Assembly: GCF_024362695.1 (NCBI RefSeq)
Contig: NC_065407.1
Coordinates: forward strand, 6,820,001 to 6,884,000
Length of the DNA stretch: 64,000 nucleotides
Direction: 5' to 3'
From: Pectinophora gossypiella
Lineage: Eukaryota > Arthropoda > Insecta > Lepidoptera > Gelechiidae
The notes below the pieces were generated by a model. It made no database searches. It was given only the letters and a program-made list of their open reading frames with translations, and was not told where the DNA came from. The translations under genes and the position numbers were made by a program. Below, one piece after another: positions 11,291 to 23,776 of the stretch. The number at the start of each line of letters is the position of its first letter. The stretch's first letter is position 1.

Positions 11291-11344
11291 GTGATTCGCT
11301 TACAGCCCTCGTAATTAAAGACTAAAAGACTTAAGTTAGTCCCA

Positions 11345-11420
11345 ATGGGGGTGAGGTAAATTTAGCTGTTGGTGGGGAGCGGAGAATTTCTGCTCTATAA
11401 GTAGTACTAATTACTTTTTA
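11345..11420 (+). repeat. dispersed repeat family L, short copy
   Basis: GGGGGTGAGGTAAATTTAGC, then GTGGGGAGCGGAGA, matches 41410-41470. Confidence 0.4.
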
Positions 11421-12833
11421 TTCTATAACTGCATTGTACGGCTAATAGCAACCGATTTCTATGTCCAACAAAAACGTAGCTTAGAAAAAGTGGGAACCTA
11501 TGAACTTAATAACATAGTCCAGTTTGACAGGCACAAGCCCATCCATCTTCCTATCATCCATCTCCAACTTGCCCGATCAGTTTCAGATGAAAAGACCGTA
11601 ACTCTATTACGGAGAGTTTACTAGTTATTTGCAGAGTCCGTCATGATTCTATAAATATTGACGTTAGTGCTGTCTCAACGTCGATTATGTGGCAAAATTG
11701 TTGATGTTTTTTTATATAATTGTATAGATTACATGTAAAGATTGCGGGTCTCATCAAAAAGCTTACTTTCAATTTATTTATTTATTGATTTTTCGGAAAA
11801 TCAACAGCTACTTTAAACAATATAGTACATATAAAAATATATATACGATACAGTGGAGCCAATTATAGGTTTCCACCATGATGCGACTGAGCTTGCTAAG
11901 TTCTAACCAGACTACGGACAGTCAAAGCGAACCCAAGCTCTTTAGGTCGCGAGCTGAACGTTCAGATCGCTAAATCTAATAGGACCGTTTGCTAAATTGC
12001 TAATGTTACCCCGTTGATAAACGTACGAGGTTTTTGCGGGCGATCCACATTGAATTAATTTCAGATGTAAACGTCACAAATCAAAACGAGATAGCAATGA
12101 CAATTACGATAATGGGGTGGTAACGATATTCACAACGAGCGTCAATTGAACCCGATAAACTATATAATTGAGTCCTGGCTATAGTACTGTCATTTTTGGT
12201 GAAATATCGATGCATAACTGTATGGATAATGTCACTGATCGACAGGTCTTTTATTCCATTATTGTACAGGAATTCGATAAAGGGTTAATTCCGTTTTAAC
12301 GGACTTCTTTCTTGACATTACGCAGCATTATATTTCTTGAGAAAACAAATCATTTTTATGAAATACTTTTTTCCAAAGGTATTCTTTTAGGTGTTGTAGA
12401 CATTAAGCCCTGTTTAAACAAAGTTTGAAGTTGAAACATCGATGTATTTTTTATCGATGATTAGCCACCACTGATCGGGGCTCGTCACGCCGCATCACTA
12501 TTCATAGCATGTGTGAGCGACCTTTTTGCGAGTCGGCTATTCAGTGAGGAGTGGAGACTGCCCTCATTTACTTGCAGACGATCTATTAGCATTTAGCGCG
12601 GAAAATTTTCTGCGGCCGACTTTTTTGCTAGTAATTACTGCGAAAAGGGTAGCCTGGTAATAATTATGGGGGTTATAAATAGGCTTAGTTGTAGTCGAGG
12701 CTTCGGTAAGTAGCTGGTTACTGCGCTTTTCACATGAAAATTTGTAATCGTTTAGGGCCGATTCGCTGTAAGATAGCTTCGTCGTAAGCAGGACAACGCT
12801 ACGCATTATTTAAGGTGCATTATATTAAATATT

Positions 12834-12965
12834 CTCGCGTCAGACAGAGAACTGCGGAGCGAAAGACAAGAGCGAAACTACTGCCCTATTTTACCCTAAA
12901 AAGTAGCATGGAGAATGCTTCACCGACAAGAGCGTGGCTCTTGTTACGATGATATTAATGATGAT
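12834..12965 (+). mobile_element. non-autonomous retroelement, family C, 3' part
   Basis: It shares CGTCAGACAGAG, the ACTACTGCCCTATTTT segment and the end stem-loop AAGAGC-GTG-GCTCTT (12928-12942) with 23.5, 30.4 and 63.2 kb. It is 5'-truncated and ends in GAT-rich text. Confidence 0.65.
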
Positions 12966-14454
12966 ATCACAAAAGCCTTGAGCTGAACGCTGACACTCTA
13001 CTGTAAAGATTATTAAAAACAATTATTATATAAAAAGAGACCTTAATTTGTATGTGATGGATGAGTGTAAAATTAACCGAACAGGACAAATAAATAAACG
13101 TGTAAGAGTGAGACAAACTGCCGTATAATCGTTGAGAGTTAATTATTGACGGCTGATACTTGGCGGAAATTAAATTTGGAACGCAACGAAGGCAGGTGAT
13201 TGGCGGATTCGTAATTGGCAGTTGTTAATGGATAGGTTTATTAACGAATGGCTGTTTTTTTCGGAATAAAACATGTCTATCGCTCCGCCGTAAAGGGATA
13301 GTCAACTCTTAAATACATTTATATGTTTGCTTGTTTATTGTCATGGGATAACAAAATATGTGCAGGATATTTCCACATACGTACATGTAGGTATAATCAA
13401 CCGCATTATCCTCGTATTAATTTACAATCTTGTCTAGTGTGTTGAAAAAAGATAAAAAATAAATCCGCTCAGGACATGAATAATTGATTTTCAAATTTAG
13501 AACTAGATAAATTGGTTAAAATGTGTCTATAAAAATAAATGAGTCATTGTATTGAGAGATATCTATATTTTGTATATTATACATTGATAATAGACTTCTT
13601 TTAAGGCGAGTGGTTATTTAATATTAGGGCACTGAACATACAAGAAGTTGGTTGAGAGATCATGTAATTTGTAGTGGGAATTGGGCGACCTCTTTGGTCT
13701 TATTATGACTAGACATTGATCACAAAATCAAACGTCTTGGATTCAATACAGTTAGTTTTTAAAAACCTTTACCAATTTAAAGTAGACCGATTTATTGGAG
13801 TATGCTTCGTACGCCTTCGATCGTTGAGGCCTGTGCCCTGCAGCGGGACGAACAAGTTAGTGGTTTTATTTTTTATTTAATCTAGGGATGCGTTGAACAG
13901 CTAAAATCTTTATAATGATGTACCTAATGATTCCGGCGTATCATTAATAGGTGTTGGCTACTACAAATACCTGCACTATTACAGGGTAATCTTCTTTGTA
14001 TTCGAACTTTCAACAAAAGTCTTAAAACGAATTTACAATGTAATAATATATATCTTACTGCAAAACTTTTACGTGGAAACTCAGCCATTTTCTTTTCCGG
14101 ATGATTTGCTTCCACCCAACTAGACTAGATAAAACTAAGACAATAAATACCAAACGACTTGTTTATATAGACGGTGTTTATCGCGCCTTTATGACTTTGT
14201 CAGGGCGGGAATCGAACGAGTTTACGACGGCCGGCACATAAAGCAACTTCAACGAGTAAGGTAATAGCCGTTAAAAAGTATCACAAAATTACATTTAATA
14301 GAGAAAGATTGGATGTAAATGTTAATTAGCTCAGTCAAGAGTTAAGTAGCCAATCTAGTTTGGTTGGTGTAGCATTTTTGTCGACATCATTTTAACACCA
14401 CCATTTTACCCACATATCTGACAAATGCAGAATGGTATGTAACTTAAAATGTTT
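12966..14454. other. gene-free stretch
   Basis: AT-rich, no recognisable repeat, RNA gene or coding exon. Confidence 0.5.
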
Positions 14455-14590
14455 TAGGCGGGTTCTCTTTTCGCGGGTTGCATGATCAAGCGGTCGCCTC
14501 TGTATAAAATCGGACCTATCAAATCTTCAGGTTAGGTAAGCGGACACTGTGAAAATGGGATAACGCCAGAGAGATAATGATGATCATTTT
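14455..14590 (+). mobile_element. SINE family F, 3' half
   Basis: GGTTCTCTTTTCGCGGGTTG through ATCTTCAGGTTAGGTAAGCG to a GAT-rich tail, as in 700-1038. Confidence 0.65.
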
Positions 14591-14806
14591 TATTGTTTAT
14601 AATTACCATCTTCTTTCGGGTGGATTTTACCAACATGATAATCTGCAAAGACCCCAACCCTGGTGTCAGTGTAGTTAGTGTAAATGAGTTGCCAGTAATA
14701 ATGGCCGATTACGACGATTAAATATCTGAAGGCAGAAGTGTATAATTTTATAATACTCCTCCCTAGCTACTCTTAGAATTATTCTCAACTTAAAGTAAGA
14801 TATGGT

Positions 14807-15125
14807 CTCTTCGTCTATCGTGTGGGTTGCGAGGTGGATTAACAACCCCATCAACCTTGATGTCAAGGGTTATTATGGAGCCGCAAAAGGACTCTGACTG
14901 TAACGACTACCAACTTACATCAGTAAGTAGTAACCGGGACCAACGTCTTAACGTGCCTTCCGAAAAGCACGGATCATCTTTCTTTCGGACAATCAGATGA
15001 TCAGCCTGTAATGTCCTATAACCAAACTTGGGATTACAAAGTCATTTTCGTCATGTGTTCTCTTTGAAACCGGGACCTCCGGATCGTGAGCCCAATGCTC
15101 AAACCACTGTACCACGGAGGGTGTA
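14807..15125 (-). mobile_element. SINE family A, near full length with TSD
   Basis: Flanked by AAGATATGGT at 14797-14806 and 15126-15135, an exact 10-bp target-site duplication. On the minus strand the head ACCGTGG/GTACAGTGGTTTGAGC comes first and the GAAGAG tail last. Confidence 0.8.
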
Positions 15126-15468
15126 AAGATATGGTTACGATGTTAAAACTAATACTTAAATATAAACAAACGATTTTTCCTACGAGCCTGGTGATTAAAT
15201 AAACAGACAGCAATGAAACTCAAAAAATAACTACGAAGTTGAAATGAAACAAGGACTATTCTCTCAAAATTAAAATGTAATTTTAGTAACATCTGGTCGA
15301 CGGACTGTGGAAAAGTATTTTCTTTGGCTGAAATTTAAATTTGTGACAAAGAGAGATTGTAGACGCATTTTATAGCACATTATTTTATGAATTATTATTA
15401 ATGTATAAAGAAACTATCACGGTTTAAATTCCCATAGGTATCGACAGAAAAAACCTTACTAGAAGACA

Positions 15469-15543
15469 CCTTTGGCGGTCCAATAGTAACCCTGTCACCA
15501 GGGTTGATGTGGTTGATACTCCACCTGACAACCCACACGATAA
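15469..15543 (+). mobile_element. SINE family A, 3' fragment
   Basis: It runs from CTTTGGCGG through CACCAGGGTTGATGTGG to CCCACACGATAAA. Confidence 0.6.
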
Positions 15544-15678
15544 ATGAAAATCATGTTGGTGGACATAGTCACTTAGGTTATTTATGAACGATTTTTTATT
15601 AATTTATATCAGATAACTCAGGTCAATGCAATGTACGACAATATACTAATAAATAAGAACTAACTAGCTAATAATAAA

Positions 15679-16070
15679 ATTGTCTTAAGGTGCCTCTACG
15701 TGTTGGCTTAGGCCCCACGCACGCCTTCCAAAAGTCCGGGACTCCATAGGCCCGAGATATGGAAATGACATACAAATAATAATAATTTAAATTGGTCGAA
15801 CAGGCCCCTTAGTCCCCCATAGCCCCAGTATCCTGGTCCACTAACCCCCAACCCAATAGCCCAGTTCCCTTTGTTCTCATAATCTGCAATAATCCTACAC
15901 GAACCGGGGATTGTCTTTGGGTGCACTCTCATAGTGTATACAGGGTTGGTGTCTCAGCACATTCAGATTAAATTGTCTTAAGGAGCTTTTACGTGTTGGC
16001 TTCGGCCCCACACACGCCTTCCAAAAGTCCGGGACTCTACAGACTCGATATGGAAAGGTCAAACATAATA
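15679..16070. repeat. direct repeat pair about 100 bp each
   Basis: 15679-15780 and 15972-16070 share ATTGTCTTAAGG, ACGTGTTGGCTT and CACGCCTTCCAAAAGTCCGG in order, 293 bp apart. The text between has an open minus-strand frame (15708-15932, with GPGYWGYGGLRGLF) that looks like a repeat-borne fragment, not a host exon. The element class is unknown. Confidence 0.5.
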
Positions 16071-16149
16071 TATAACTATTAATGGGACAATAATCATGAA
16101 CAACATTTCCACTTTAATTTCTGTATTAAGTATATCAGAATCAACGTAA

Positions 16150-16375
16150 ATATCAGAGATAAAATTGTTGTGTCAAATACGTCATTTCGCAAGGTGTTAT
16201 GGCTGAGGAGAAGAAATGACAAGAAACTGCAACAGCAACACATCTTTTAAAACAATATAGGTTTACATTACAAGTTATTTAATAACTGGAGAAACACATT
16301 TGCTACCAGACATTTTATCATTTAGGTAAACATTAATATTAAAATAAGCTTTTTTTACATAAAGTAAGCTTCACA
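16150..16375 (+). repeat. dispersed repeat, family N
   Basis: GTCATTTCGCAAGGTGTTAT, AACTGCAACAGCAACACATC, TTACAAGTTATTTAATAACT and TTTTACATAAAGTAAGCTT recur in the same order at 61440-61860, where a SINE interrupts them. Confidence 0.6.
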
Positions 16376-17060
16376 TGAGGTTTACATTTATTTTCTGACA
16401 AATTCAAAATACAGTCTGGTATTTTATTATAAAAACGAATACATAACCCCAAACAAGATGAATTTAATTTACATAGCCTAGAAAATATTTAAAATTGCTG
16501 TTAAAATGGAATAAACTAAAACACGTTAAAAATATCCATACGTTCACTCACTTCACACAAAGCAGAATGACTCTATGCTTGCAAAGAATCATAGTTGTTT
16601 ATGTTGTTATTTTGACATTGTTCAATTCAGAATATAATAGTTTACTTTGTGGGTGTTGCAGTGTAATCAGTTTAGGCTGGCAATAATGCCGATATTCCAA
16701 GTTGAACGGAACAAAGCCTTGTTTTACGTCGAGGCACTGGTGCAGTGTAGGATAGGAAAGTAGTCCATTGTCGAGCGATATTTATGGATTTGAAACTATA
16801 AACTAATAAATATAATATAAGTTTACTTGGTCAATATATGGGGACCTGTTCCTTTAACGGTTGCACACACATACATTTAGGATTGTCGTAACCAGCGGCT
16901 ATTTGGCTTCTGAAAGCTTTCTTCAATATGGAGTAACAGAGTTTGCGACCAAAGGCTCGAAACAACGTTTGTAACAAAAAAAAGGCAAGCAAGAAACGGC
17001 AAAGAAAAACATGTTATGCACATGTAAAGGTGCATAAAATGTTTCACGGTCGCTATAAAA

Positions 17061-17170
17061 GTTACATACATAAAGTCACGCCTATTTCTTATCGAGGTTG
17101 GCAGATACTATGTGATGCCACATGCAACGATCTTGGCACACCACTGTCGCTTCTTCCGCTCTCTTGGAAA
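17061..17170 (+). repeat. dispersed (CATA)n-led repeat
   Basis: TACATACATAAAGTCACGCC leads into GCAGATACTATG, as in 1094, 32.7 and 57.1 kb. It accounts for part of a 140-codon open frame (16943-17365) that I do not regard as a gene. Confidence 0.45.
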
Positions 17171-17317
17171 TGGAAATCTTCACAAAACATCGCGAAAATC
17201 GTGAATGATCGCTGGTACATTAATCTAAGCGTCTTCTTCCGACTAACATCAATAAATCTGTATTCATTATTAATAAAAGTTGTAATAACAATAAACTATA
17301 ATCATAAACTTATCACT

Positions 17318-17490
17318 CATTATCATAGCCCTAGCATTATCCTGTTTTACACAGGGTCCACTTAGCTAACCTAAAGATTTTTACAGAAGCGACTGTGTCT
17401 GGCCTTCTATCCCACGAAGGGAAAACCAGCCTAATAGATCCTGGTTAGGTCACATTCCTGCGAAAAGCATATCTCAGGAATGTGGGCTAC
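17318..17490 (-). mobile_element. SINE family F, 3' half
   Basis: On the minus strand it ends in the standard GATAATGCTAGGG-type tail. The middle carries GGTTTTCCCTTCG and the CAGGAATGTG-type segment. Confidence 0.6.
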
Positions 17491-17929
17491 TACTACTATA
17501 TTTAGCACTCCCTGATCGAATTACCTGCAGCTCCGCAGTGGACCTCAGGTCTAACAGTTCAGCTCGCTAGCGAGAACTAAACTATTAATTGTTAGACGTT
17601 GAACTTCGTCCTAGAATTACTATTGTAATTTTATGTGCAATACCTGGGCTGCGACGGTGCAAGTTCAGCTAAATTGCTGGTTAGTCTACGTTTTGGTAAT
17701 TAATGGTGTCAGGGTTGCCAGCTACGTTCTTAGGATTCTTCAATTTCTTACAAAAAAACCTCAAACGATACAATTTGAAAAAAATATACAAAAAATTCGT
17801 TTGTGCAGTAAATATGAAAAAATATATTTTTCTCCAAAATGGAATTTCCCGAAAACTTAAACCCCAATCTGGCCTGAATGGTATTATGAAATTACCACGG
17901 ACTATAAGTAAACACGTAGTCCAGAGGTG

Positions 17930-18125
17930 TTTATTGATATATACCGACCAATAAGGCAATATGTGGTCAGATATTAGATGGGTGACCGTATAGTAGATTT
18001 CGTTTCGGACCTATGTTTCCGGCTAATTCATTGAGAAACCTTCAACCGTATTGACAATTTTGGATCAAGGGTTGCAGCGTTGGTAGTCCATCAGCCCGCA
18101 ATGAAAGAGTGTTGTGAAGTAGATA
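17930..18125 (+). mobile_element. possible 5S-related SINE fragment
   Basis: GATGGGTGACC at 17977-17987, preceded by GGTCAG at 17965, matches box C of 5S rRNA genes at about 19 of 24 positions. The rest is not recognised. Too short to be a 5S gene. Confidence 0.3.
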
Positions 18126-18354
18126 ATATAATACCCTTCATATTGCCTGAGATAAAGGATAATGTCTTTTATATATAAACCTTTAATTATTCTGCATTTT
18201 CAGTTAAGCCCACTTGTAAACCCAGATACAAACATTGCGAAGCTTGTGCCCCGCACGCCATGCGCGCGCTATGTGTGTACCTTCAAGTATGTTGAAGATA
18301 CGTGGAGGCTGGAGTGGAACATGTTCGACGTCACAAATTCAGGATCCCGCGCGG

Positions 18355-18612
18355 AGGGTCCCTGGTTTTGACTCCAAACGAAAAATCTGGACCCGACTGA
18401 ACCGGTGTAGGACCAACCATGGAAAGTTAAACCATCTCCTACATAAATGGGGCTTAAAGGAGTCGCTATACTGTGAATGTGGTCACCCGGATCAAACCAT
18501 ATCTCACGTAGCGAACGAGTGCCCTCTACACCGGTTCCCAGGTGGCATAGCCGAGCTGCATTGTGTGCGGATGCGGCAGAGACTTAGTTAGGGGAGCTTA
18601 AGCTGGATATAG
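18355..18612 (+). mobile_element. LINE reverse-transcriptase C-terminal relic
   Basis: An open frame reads WTRLNRCRTNHG, then CECGHPDQTISHVANECP. This is the zinc-knuckle-like tail (CxCG...H...C) seen at the C-terminus of jockey/CR1-type ORF2 proteins. The open frame begins upstream at 18235 in unrelated sequence and stops at 18591. No endonuclease or RT core is left. Confidence 0.65.
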
Positions 18613-19717
18613 GATCCACGCAGGATATTTTTTTTTGTTTGCCATACGCAATAATTATAAGTGGCGAGGCATGTGTTATGCACGTATGACACATATCATA
18701 GTGCGTGGCTTACGGCGTGCGCGGCACATGCCTCGCAATGTTTGTATTCAGCTTAAAACGTCGCACAACGTGTATCGATATTTTTATGCTCAGAAATGTA
18801 ACATCAAAAATCCACTTAAATTCGACTTTCAAATACCTAATAGTTTCCGATATGAAACGCGCATCCAGACAATATTCCTCTAACGTCAGTTGTATGAACT
18901 TGTATGTAGTTGGCTTATACACGTCCAAGTTTCATACACGAGCAACTTGCCGTATGGAGTTTAAAGCTCCGACTCAGTCGCCAACTGTTTGCAAGTTATT
19001 GAGACTAATTTGAGCCTGTTGTGTTGAACTATGGGAAATTGGCTCGCTGTTGTTACGAAGACGCGCTAATATCCTTGTGTTGTTTTCTTGATCAATTATT
19101 GATTGGCAGTTCACTTGGCGGTGGCTCGTGTAATGTAATAAAGTGAGATTCGAATTTGAGACGCATTAGCTTTTGTATTAATGATACAAACTGAGAATGT
19201 TACACGTGCGTGTTGTTTATATGCATGGGTTAAATATATTTACCTATATAAGAAAGTAATCTCCTATTGCATTAGAAAATTTTCTCATTTATCCCGTCAC
19301 TACCCTTCCAAAGAGCCTTTAAGTCTACACGTGCCCCAGTACCGTAACTAATATAATATCTCCCAAACTTCATATCCCATTTAAATTAAGATGATAATCT
19401 GTGTAAAATTACGCATTAGGGTCCGTAACGGCTAGTACATTGAGATGTAAATTAGAGTCATTTCATTAAGAACGGACATAAATTTTAGATAATGTGTATC
19501 GTTATTGTCTATAGCATAACCCTTCTGAAAGCTCACACAGGTTGCCTTTATTTGGGACAAACAAGTACGTAATTAGGTTAGGTTTGTTGGAATAAAATGA
19601 ATGCTACCTTATCGTATCGTATGGTCGGTTTAAAGTAAAGGAAGTTTTCTAGTTCAAGGACAGTAAAAATATACAGAATTAAAATACAATTTGCAATAAG
19701 ATGGATACCATGACAGC

Positions 19718-19895
19718 TGACATAGCTGTCTGTCTTCTTCTCTCATGAGGGTTGTGAGAGCAATGATCGTGCTCTTCAACCCGAGTCAGGTTGTGTGAGA
19801 CATGAGGCACACTATTATAGTAACCCTGACAAAGGTGTTGAAAGCACGGTCATTACTCTCACAAGCCTCACGAGAGAAGACAGCCAGCTATGTCA
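19718..19895. mobile_element. foldback element with ~60-bp inverted arms
   Basis: The arms 19718-19780 and 19837-19895 are inverted copies (TGACATAGCTG...CTCTTCAAC against GTTGAAAGC...CAGCTATGTCA), with a few mismatches and small gaps. The 56-bp spacer contains AGTAACCCTGAC, as in SINE family A. No coding content. Confidence 0.6.
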
Positions 19896-20059
19896 GGACA
19901 TTGCCTAATATAACATATACCATACTTACTTGAATATTAGCTGGGACCGGCTGCTTAACTTGCCCACCAAATAACGGCTATCTGTAGCTGTATGTAAATA
20001 CATAGAATGTCCGCTCCAATGCATTCTAATAACGAATTGTAGCGTTGACTGCAACTCTC

Positions 20060-20104
20060 CGAACGGCGACCCTCGCTACGGCGAGTCTCGTTACGGCGAG
20101 TGTC
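20060..20104 (+). repeat. 15-bp tandem triplet
   Basis: Three imperfect copies of a CTACGGCGAGTCTCG-like unit. No larger structure around it. Confidence 0.4.
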
Positions 20105-21427
20105 CTTATTTTACAGTTATGGTTGATTGGAAACTGAAAACCAAATTAAGATCAATTTCCTTATGCGAAATATATAAACAGATACAAAAAGTAAAAATCT
20201 GCGTAACCACAATGCAACATGACGTCCATTTCCTAAATCTTGGGAGCCGCCTCCCAATAACAAACGAATCGCTTTATAAATATTAAAATATTGAAATCCA
20301 CTACATTATGCAAGCAGAACCGTGGAACAAGCAAATACCCAGACGTTGCTTACCATGATAAAGTGGTTCAAATCCATTTAATACGAACAAACGGCCCGGA
20401 CGATACAAAATGTCTTGTTGGATTAGAAAATGGCAGCCGTTAATGATTTTCCAATACTCCAAATATTCGGCTGCTAGCGTAGAATTCTGACCAAATTAAT
20501 GCACTAACTTCCGTTTATTATAGTTATTAAAGTAAAAGTATACAAACACGCAATCAGTTAGAGAATATTAACCTTATTTACATGCATCTAGAAGCGTTTC
20601 TTTCAAATGTAATCGAATTTTAGGGTTGCGACTCTGAAAAGGAAAAATGGAACCTTTATAGAATCACTGTGCTGTACGTCAGTCTGTCTGCTTGTCAAAA
20701 CCATTTTTCTCAGGAACCCATGGGTGTATCAAGTTGATGTTAAGTTGATATTAGTTGATTATTGTTGATATTATTATTGGTGTAGTTGTATTTAGTATGT
20801 ATGTCTCGGGTCCATTGAATTTGTGAAAAAATCAAGCTTTTAAATCAAAGCAATGCAAATACAGCCATTTTAACTTCATTTCCATTCATTACGCAGGAAA
20901 ATTAAAACTTATGGGGTACTTCTCATAGACTTACAATCATGACATTTGGCAAAATAGAACGAGTTACAGTGTAAGTAAAGGAAAAAATCCAAATATTTTT
21001 GCGATCATAAAATTATTTGCAGTTAGTTGATAAATTAAGTAATCGCAACCTATGCCCCGATATATGCAGACAACAGCTTTCCTTAGATTATATTTGGTAG
21101 TTTACGGTAGTTTGTAGGGAACCTTCGGTGCGCGAGTTGGACTTCTACCTGTTAGCTTAGCATCGTAAGCGCGCGACTCTTTCTCGCCTCGACATACGTC
21201 ACCCGTCACTCTCTCACAGTACGGCACAGAAAGAGACAGATGATCTCTGTCGCGCCGAGGAAGAGTGATCGGCTTTTTATTTTATAATTTAATCGGTATT
21301 CGCGAACTCAGTACGTATCGTTGTACTACCTATTGGAAACAGCTCATACCAATACGTCCATAACGTCAAACACGAATTGAATTGGTCTGTGTTTGACATC
21401 ATAATTAGTATGTAGATAATCATTACA

Positions 21428-21520
21428 ATGCAGCAGTACGTGGTTTAGTGGTTAGAGCGTTTGGCTATCGATTTGAATAGCCTGGATACGATTTCCGGGA
21501 ATAATTACTTTGAAAGCTGT
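21428..21520 (+). mobile_element. SINE head fragment (tRNA-like)
   Basis: TACGTGGTTTAGTGGTTAGA carries a tRNA-like A box, and the degraded B box follows (ATACGATTTCC). It cannot fold as an intact tRNA and matches the SINE A/B heads. Confidence 0.5.
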
Positions 21521-22161
21521 CCTTTCCAAGTGTGAAAAGGATATTGCTATCGAATCACTCATTACTCAAAACGATGCAGTTTTAGAACAATGGCTCAGCG
21601 TACCAATAGTCCGCCGGAATCTTACGGAGAAATCACACTTTTTATACTTTGAAAAAAAAAAGAAAATATGCAGTCATGAAGCAATTTTCACAATACCATA
21701 TTACCTTTTACCACCCCATTGAAATAGTGAAGCAATCCGAAATAAGACTTTAATTGTGCGGGAACAATTTCGTGCATAAGTCCGGGTAGAATTAGGTCCA
21801 CAAAATACTCGCTCACGTGTTTGTACTCACGATTTTGCATAATGAATTCTGAAATTGTTTTAACCACTGAATGTAATAGTGTTGATTCTGGCAAAATATT
21901 ATGTAGGTATTTTAACAACTACCTACAATAGATACCTGTATTTAAAAAAAACTATGATTTTTCTAAAAAGCGACTTCATTGCCTTAGCTAAAAGTTAATT
22001 ATGTCATTTGCAGGCAATTTCTAATAATAAAATTACTTTATAGGAAGGATATTTTACTGAAATTGAATATGGGCATCGAGAGCTAGAGGCAGACAAATTA
22101 TATTGTTTTATAGTTGTATTTGAAAAAATTAAAATAAAAGTCTATAAGATTCAACATTCTG

Positions 22162-22456
22162 AAGCCTTTGTGGTCTAGAGCATTGGGCTCTGAGCATTGT
22201 AGAAATCGCTTTATGGGACTGTCCATAGTGCTAGGGCATTGCAGGCTGAATTACCTGATTGTTCGAAAAAGTGAGATGCTTCCGAATTTCGGTAAGGTTA
22301 AGCTGTTGGTCCCGGGCTACTAGCCCATACACCTCCACCAACCAGTGGAGCAACGTGGTGAACTATGCTGTATGGAGCCCCCTTTGATTGATTGGGGGGG
22401 GGGGGGGGGGGGGGGGGCTATGCCCAACAGTGGGGCGTATATGGGCTATTTATGTT
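22162..22456 (+). mobile_element. SINE family B with internal G24 run
   Basis: Head GCCTTTGTGGTCTAGAGC is followed by a body with ACCTCCACCAACCAGTGGAG and the tail GGGCTATTTATGTTT. A run of 24 G at 22394-22417 sits where other copies have GAGGGGAGG, an expansion of a short G tract. Confidence 0.7.
22394..22417 (+). repeat. homopolymer G24
   Basis: Twenty-four consecutive G inside the SINE B body. The exact length may be affected by sequencing. Confidence 0.85.
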
Positions 22457-23506
22457 TAAATTTTAATTAGGACACTTCTTACTTAATGTGTTTACCGCGA
22501 TAAAACTTAAGGTCACGCAGACAAAGTCACAGGCAACAGCTAGTTACTCTATATTTACTTTATAAACGCTACAATTTTGTTTCGTTTAAAGCATTTCTGC
22601 TTCAAGTGGCGCTTCACACAAAATATTTATTCATCGGAGCGATGAATGAAAATCGTAAAGCTCTTTACTTCTCACCAAATAAACTGCTTTTTATAGAGTA
22701 AAGGAATTGTTTTGACGAAATCGTGGTTAAGTATTGCCATTCGAAAATTTCTAAAGGGGCCAGTGGGAAATAGGTTAATCAGAAAATACCTTGCTGCCGC
22801 TTTGATACGAATACCGTCTTGTTTTTTGTAATTGTTTGGTGAAAATTTTAAATGATGTTATTGTCTTGTTTTTGTGTGTGGCGTCCTTTTGTAATAAACT
22901 ACTTCTATTCAATGCTATTCTAATATATATTATTTACTTTTCGTGTTTTAAGTACTTATATAAGAGGATAATCCTAATTACGTAGTAGTAATAAAAGGGA
23001 AAATTAGTCTTAAGTACAAAAGTCGACTCTCTGATACCGCGAAAATTACACGAGCGACAAAAATCTCACGCACGTAGTTATTATAAAAAAAAACACGTGT
23101 AAATTCGAATATATTTTTCCTACGCGCTCGTGTTTCATCATAAGCCATAGCTCAATTACAGTGACGTACGGGCTACATCGTTCATCAGCAATATTACACG
23201 CAGGCATTAATTACACGACTATATTAAGCCGATTACCGCGCGTGATTTGTGTCCATGTTCCGCGACTGTTTACATGGGATTTTGTGTTTTGACGTAAGGC
23301 ATTTTTGCGCATTATTTTAGACCTGTGACGGCTTGTGCCAAATTGCGAAATCGTACTGTTTTTAAAATGTGTCGTATGTGTTTAATATGATGTAGCGCTG
23401 CTGAATGTGCCCATAAAAAACTCGTTAGTGCTGTTACAAATTATACTGACCTAATATTTGCTTAATATAAATATATAAATTTTTTTACCTGCATACATAT
23501 AGGCAA

Positions 23507-23776
23507 TGCAGGACGGAAGAGGCAAGTCACAGGGACTGTAACCTGGAACCTGACAGAGGGCAGCAGTAACTGTCAGTACTATTCAGAGGCGGAGGACAGG
23601 ACTCCTAGTATGGCTTTGTAATAGACTACTCTGGGCGCCATCCCACTTGCGTCAGACAGAGTACTGCGGGCTGGAAGGCAAGAAGGAAACCACTGCCCTA
23701 TTTTTCCCTAAAAATGTAGCATGGAAAATGCTGCACCGACTAGAGCGTGGCTCTTAAATTGATGATGATGACGATG
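23507..23776 (+). mobile_element. family C retroelement with 14-bp TSD
   Basis: Flanked by ATACATATAGGCAA at 23493-23506 and 23777-23790. The body matches 63.2 kb over its length and ends in a GCTCTT stem-loop and (GAT)n tail. Shows 5' truncation and target-primed insertion. Confidence 0.8.

Larger units (their letters stand above)
10316..12833. other. gene-free stretch
   Basis: Apart from the LINE tail and family L copy listed, I see only AT-rich sequence with short random frames. The longest is 99 codons, with no domain or codon bias. Confidence 0.5.
18613..21427. other. mostly unannotated stretch
   Basis: It contains the 19.7-kb foldback and a 15-bp tandem. Text near 18630-18780 (GCGTGCGCGGCACATGCC) resembles parts of 18236-18290 and 61040-61140, so an unnamed repeat is likely. 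No exon is seen. Confidence 0.45.

Noticed and set aside
15708..15932. minus-strand frame with a glycine-rich GYWGYGG stretch
   Set aside because: It overlaps one member of a direct repeat pair and looks repeat-borne; not a collagen or cuticle gene.
16943..17365. 140-codon plus-strand open frame
   Set aside because: It runs through a (CATA)n-led dispersed repeat into the reverse SINE F copy and shows no domain or codon bias.
21428..21500. possible tRNA gene
   Set aside because: It matches the SINE head, has a degraded B box and cannot form a complete cloverleaf.
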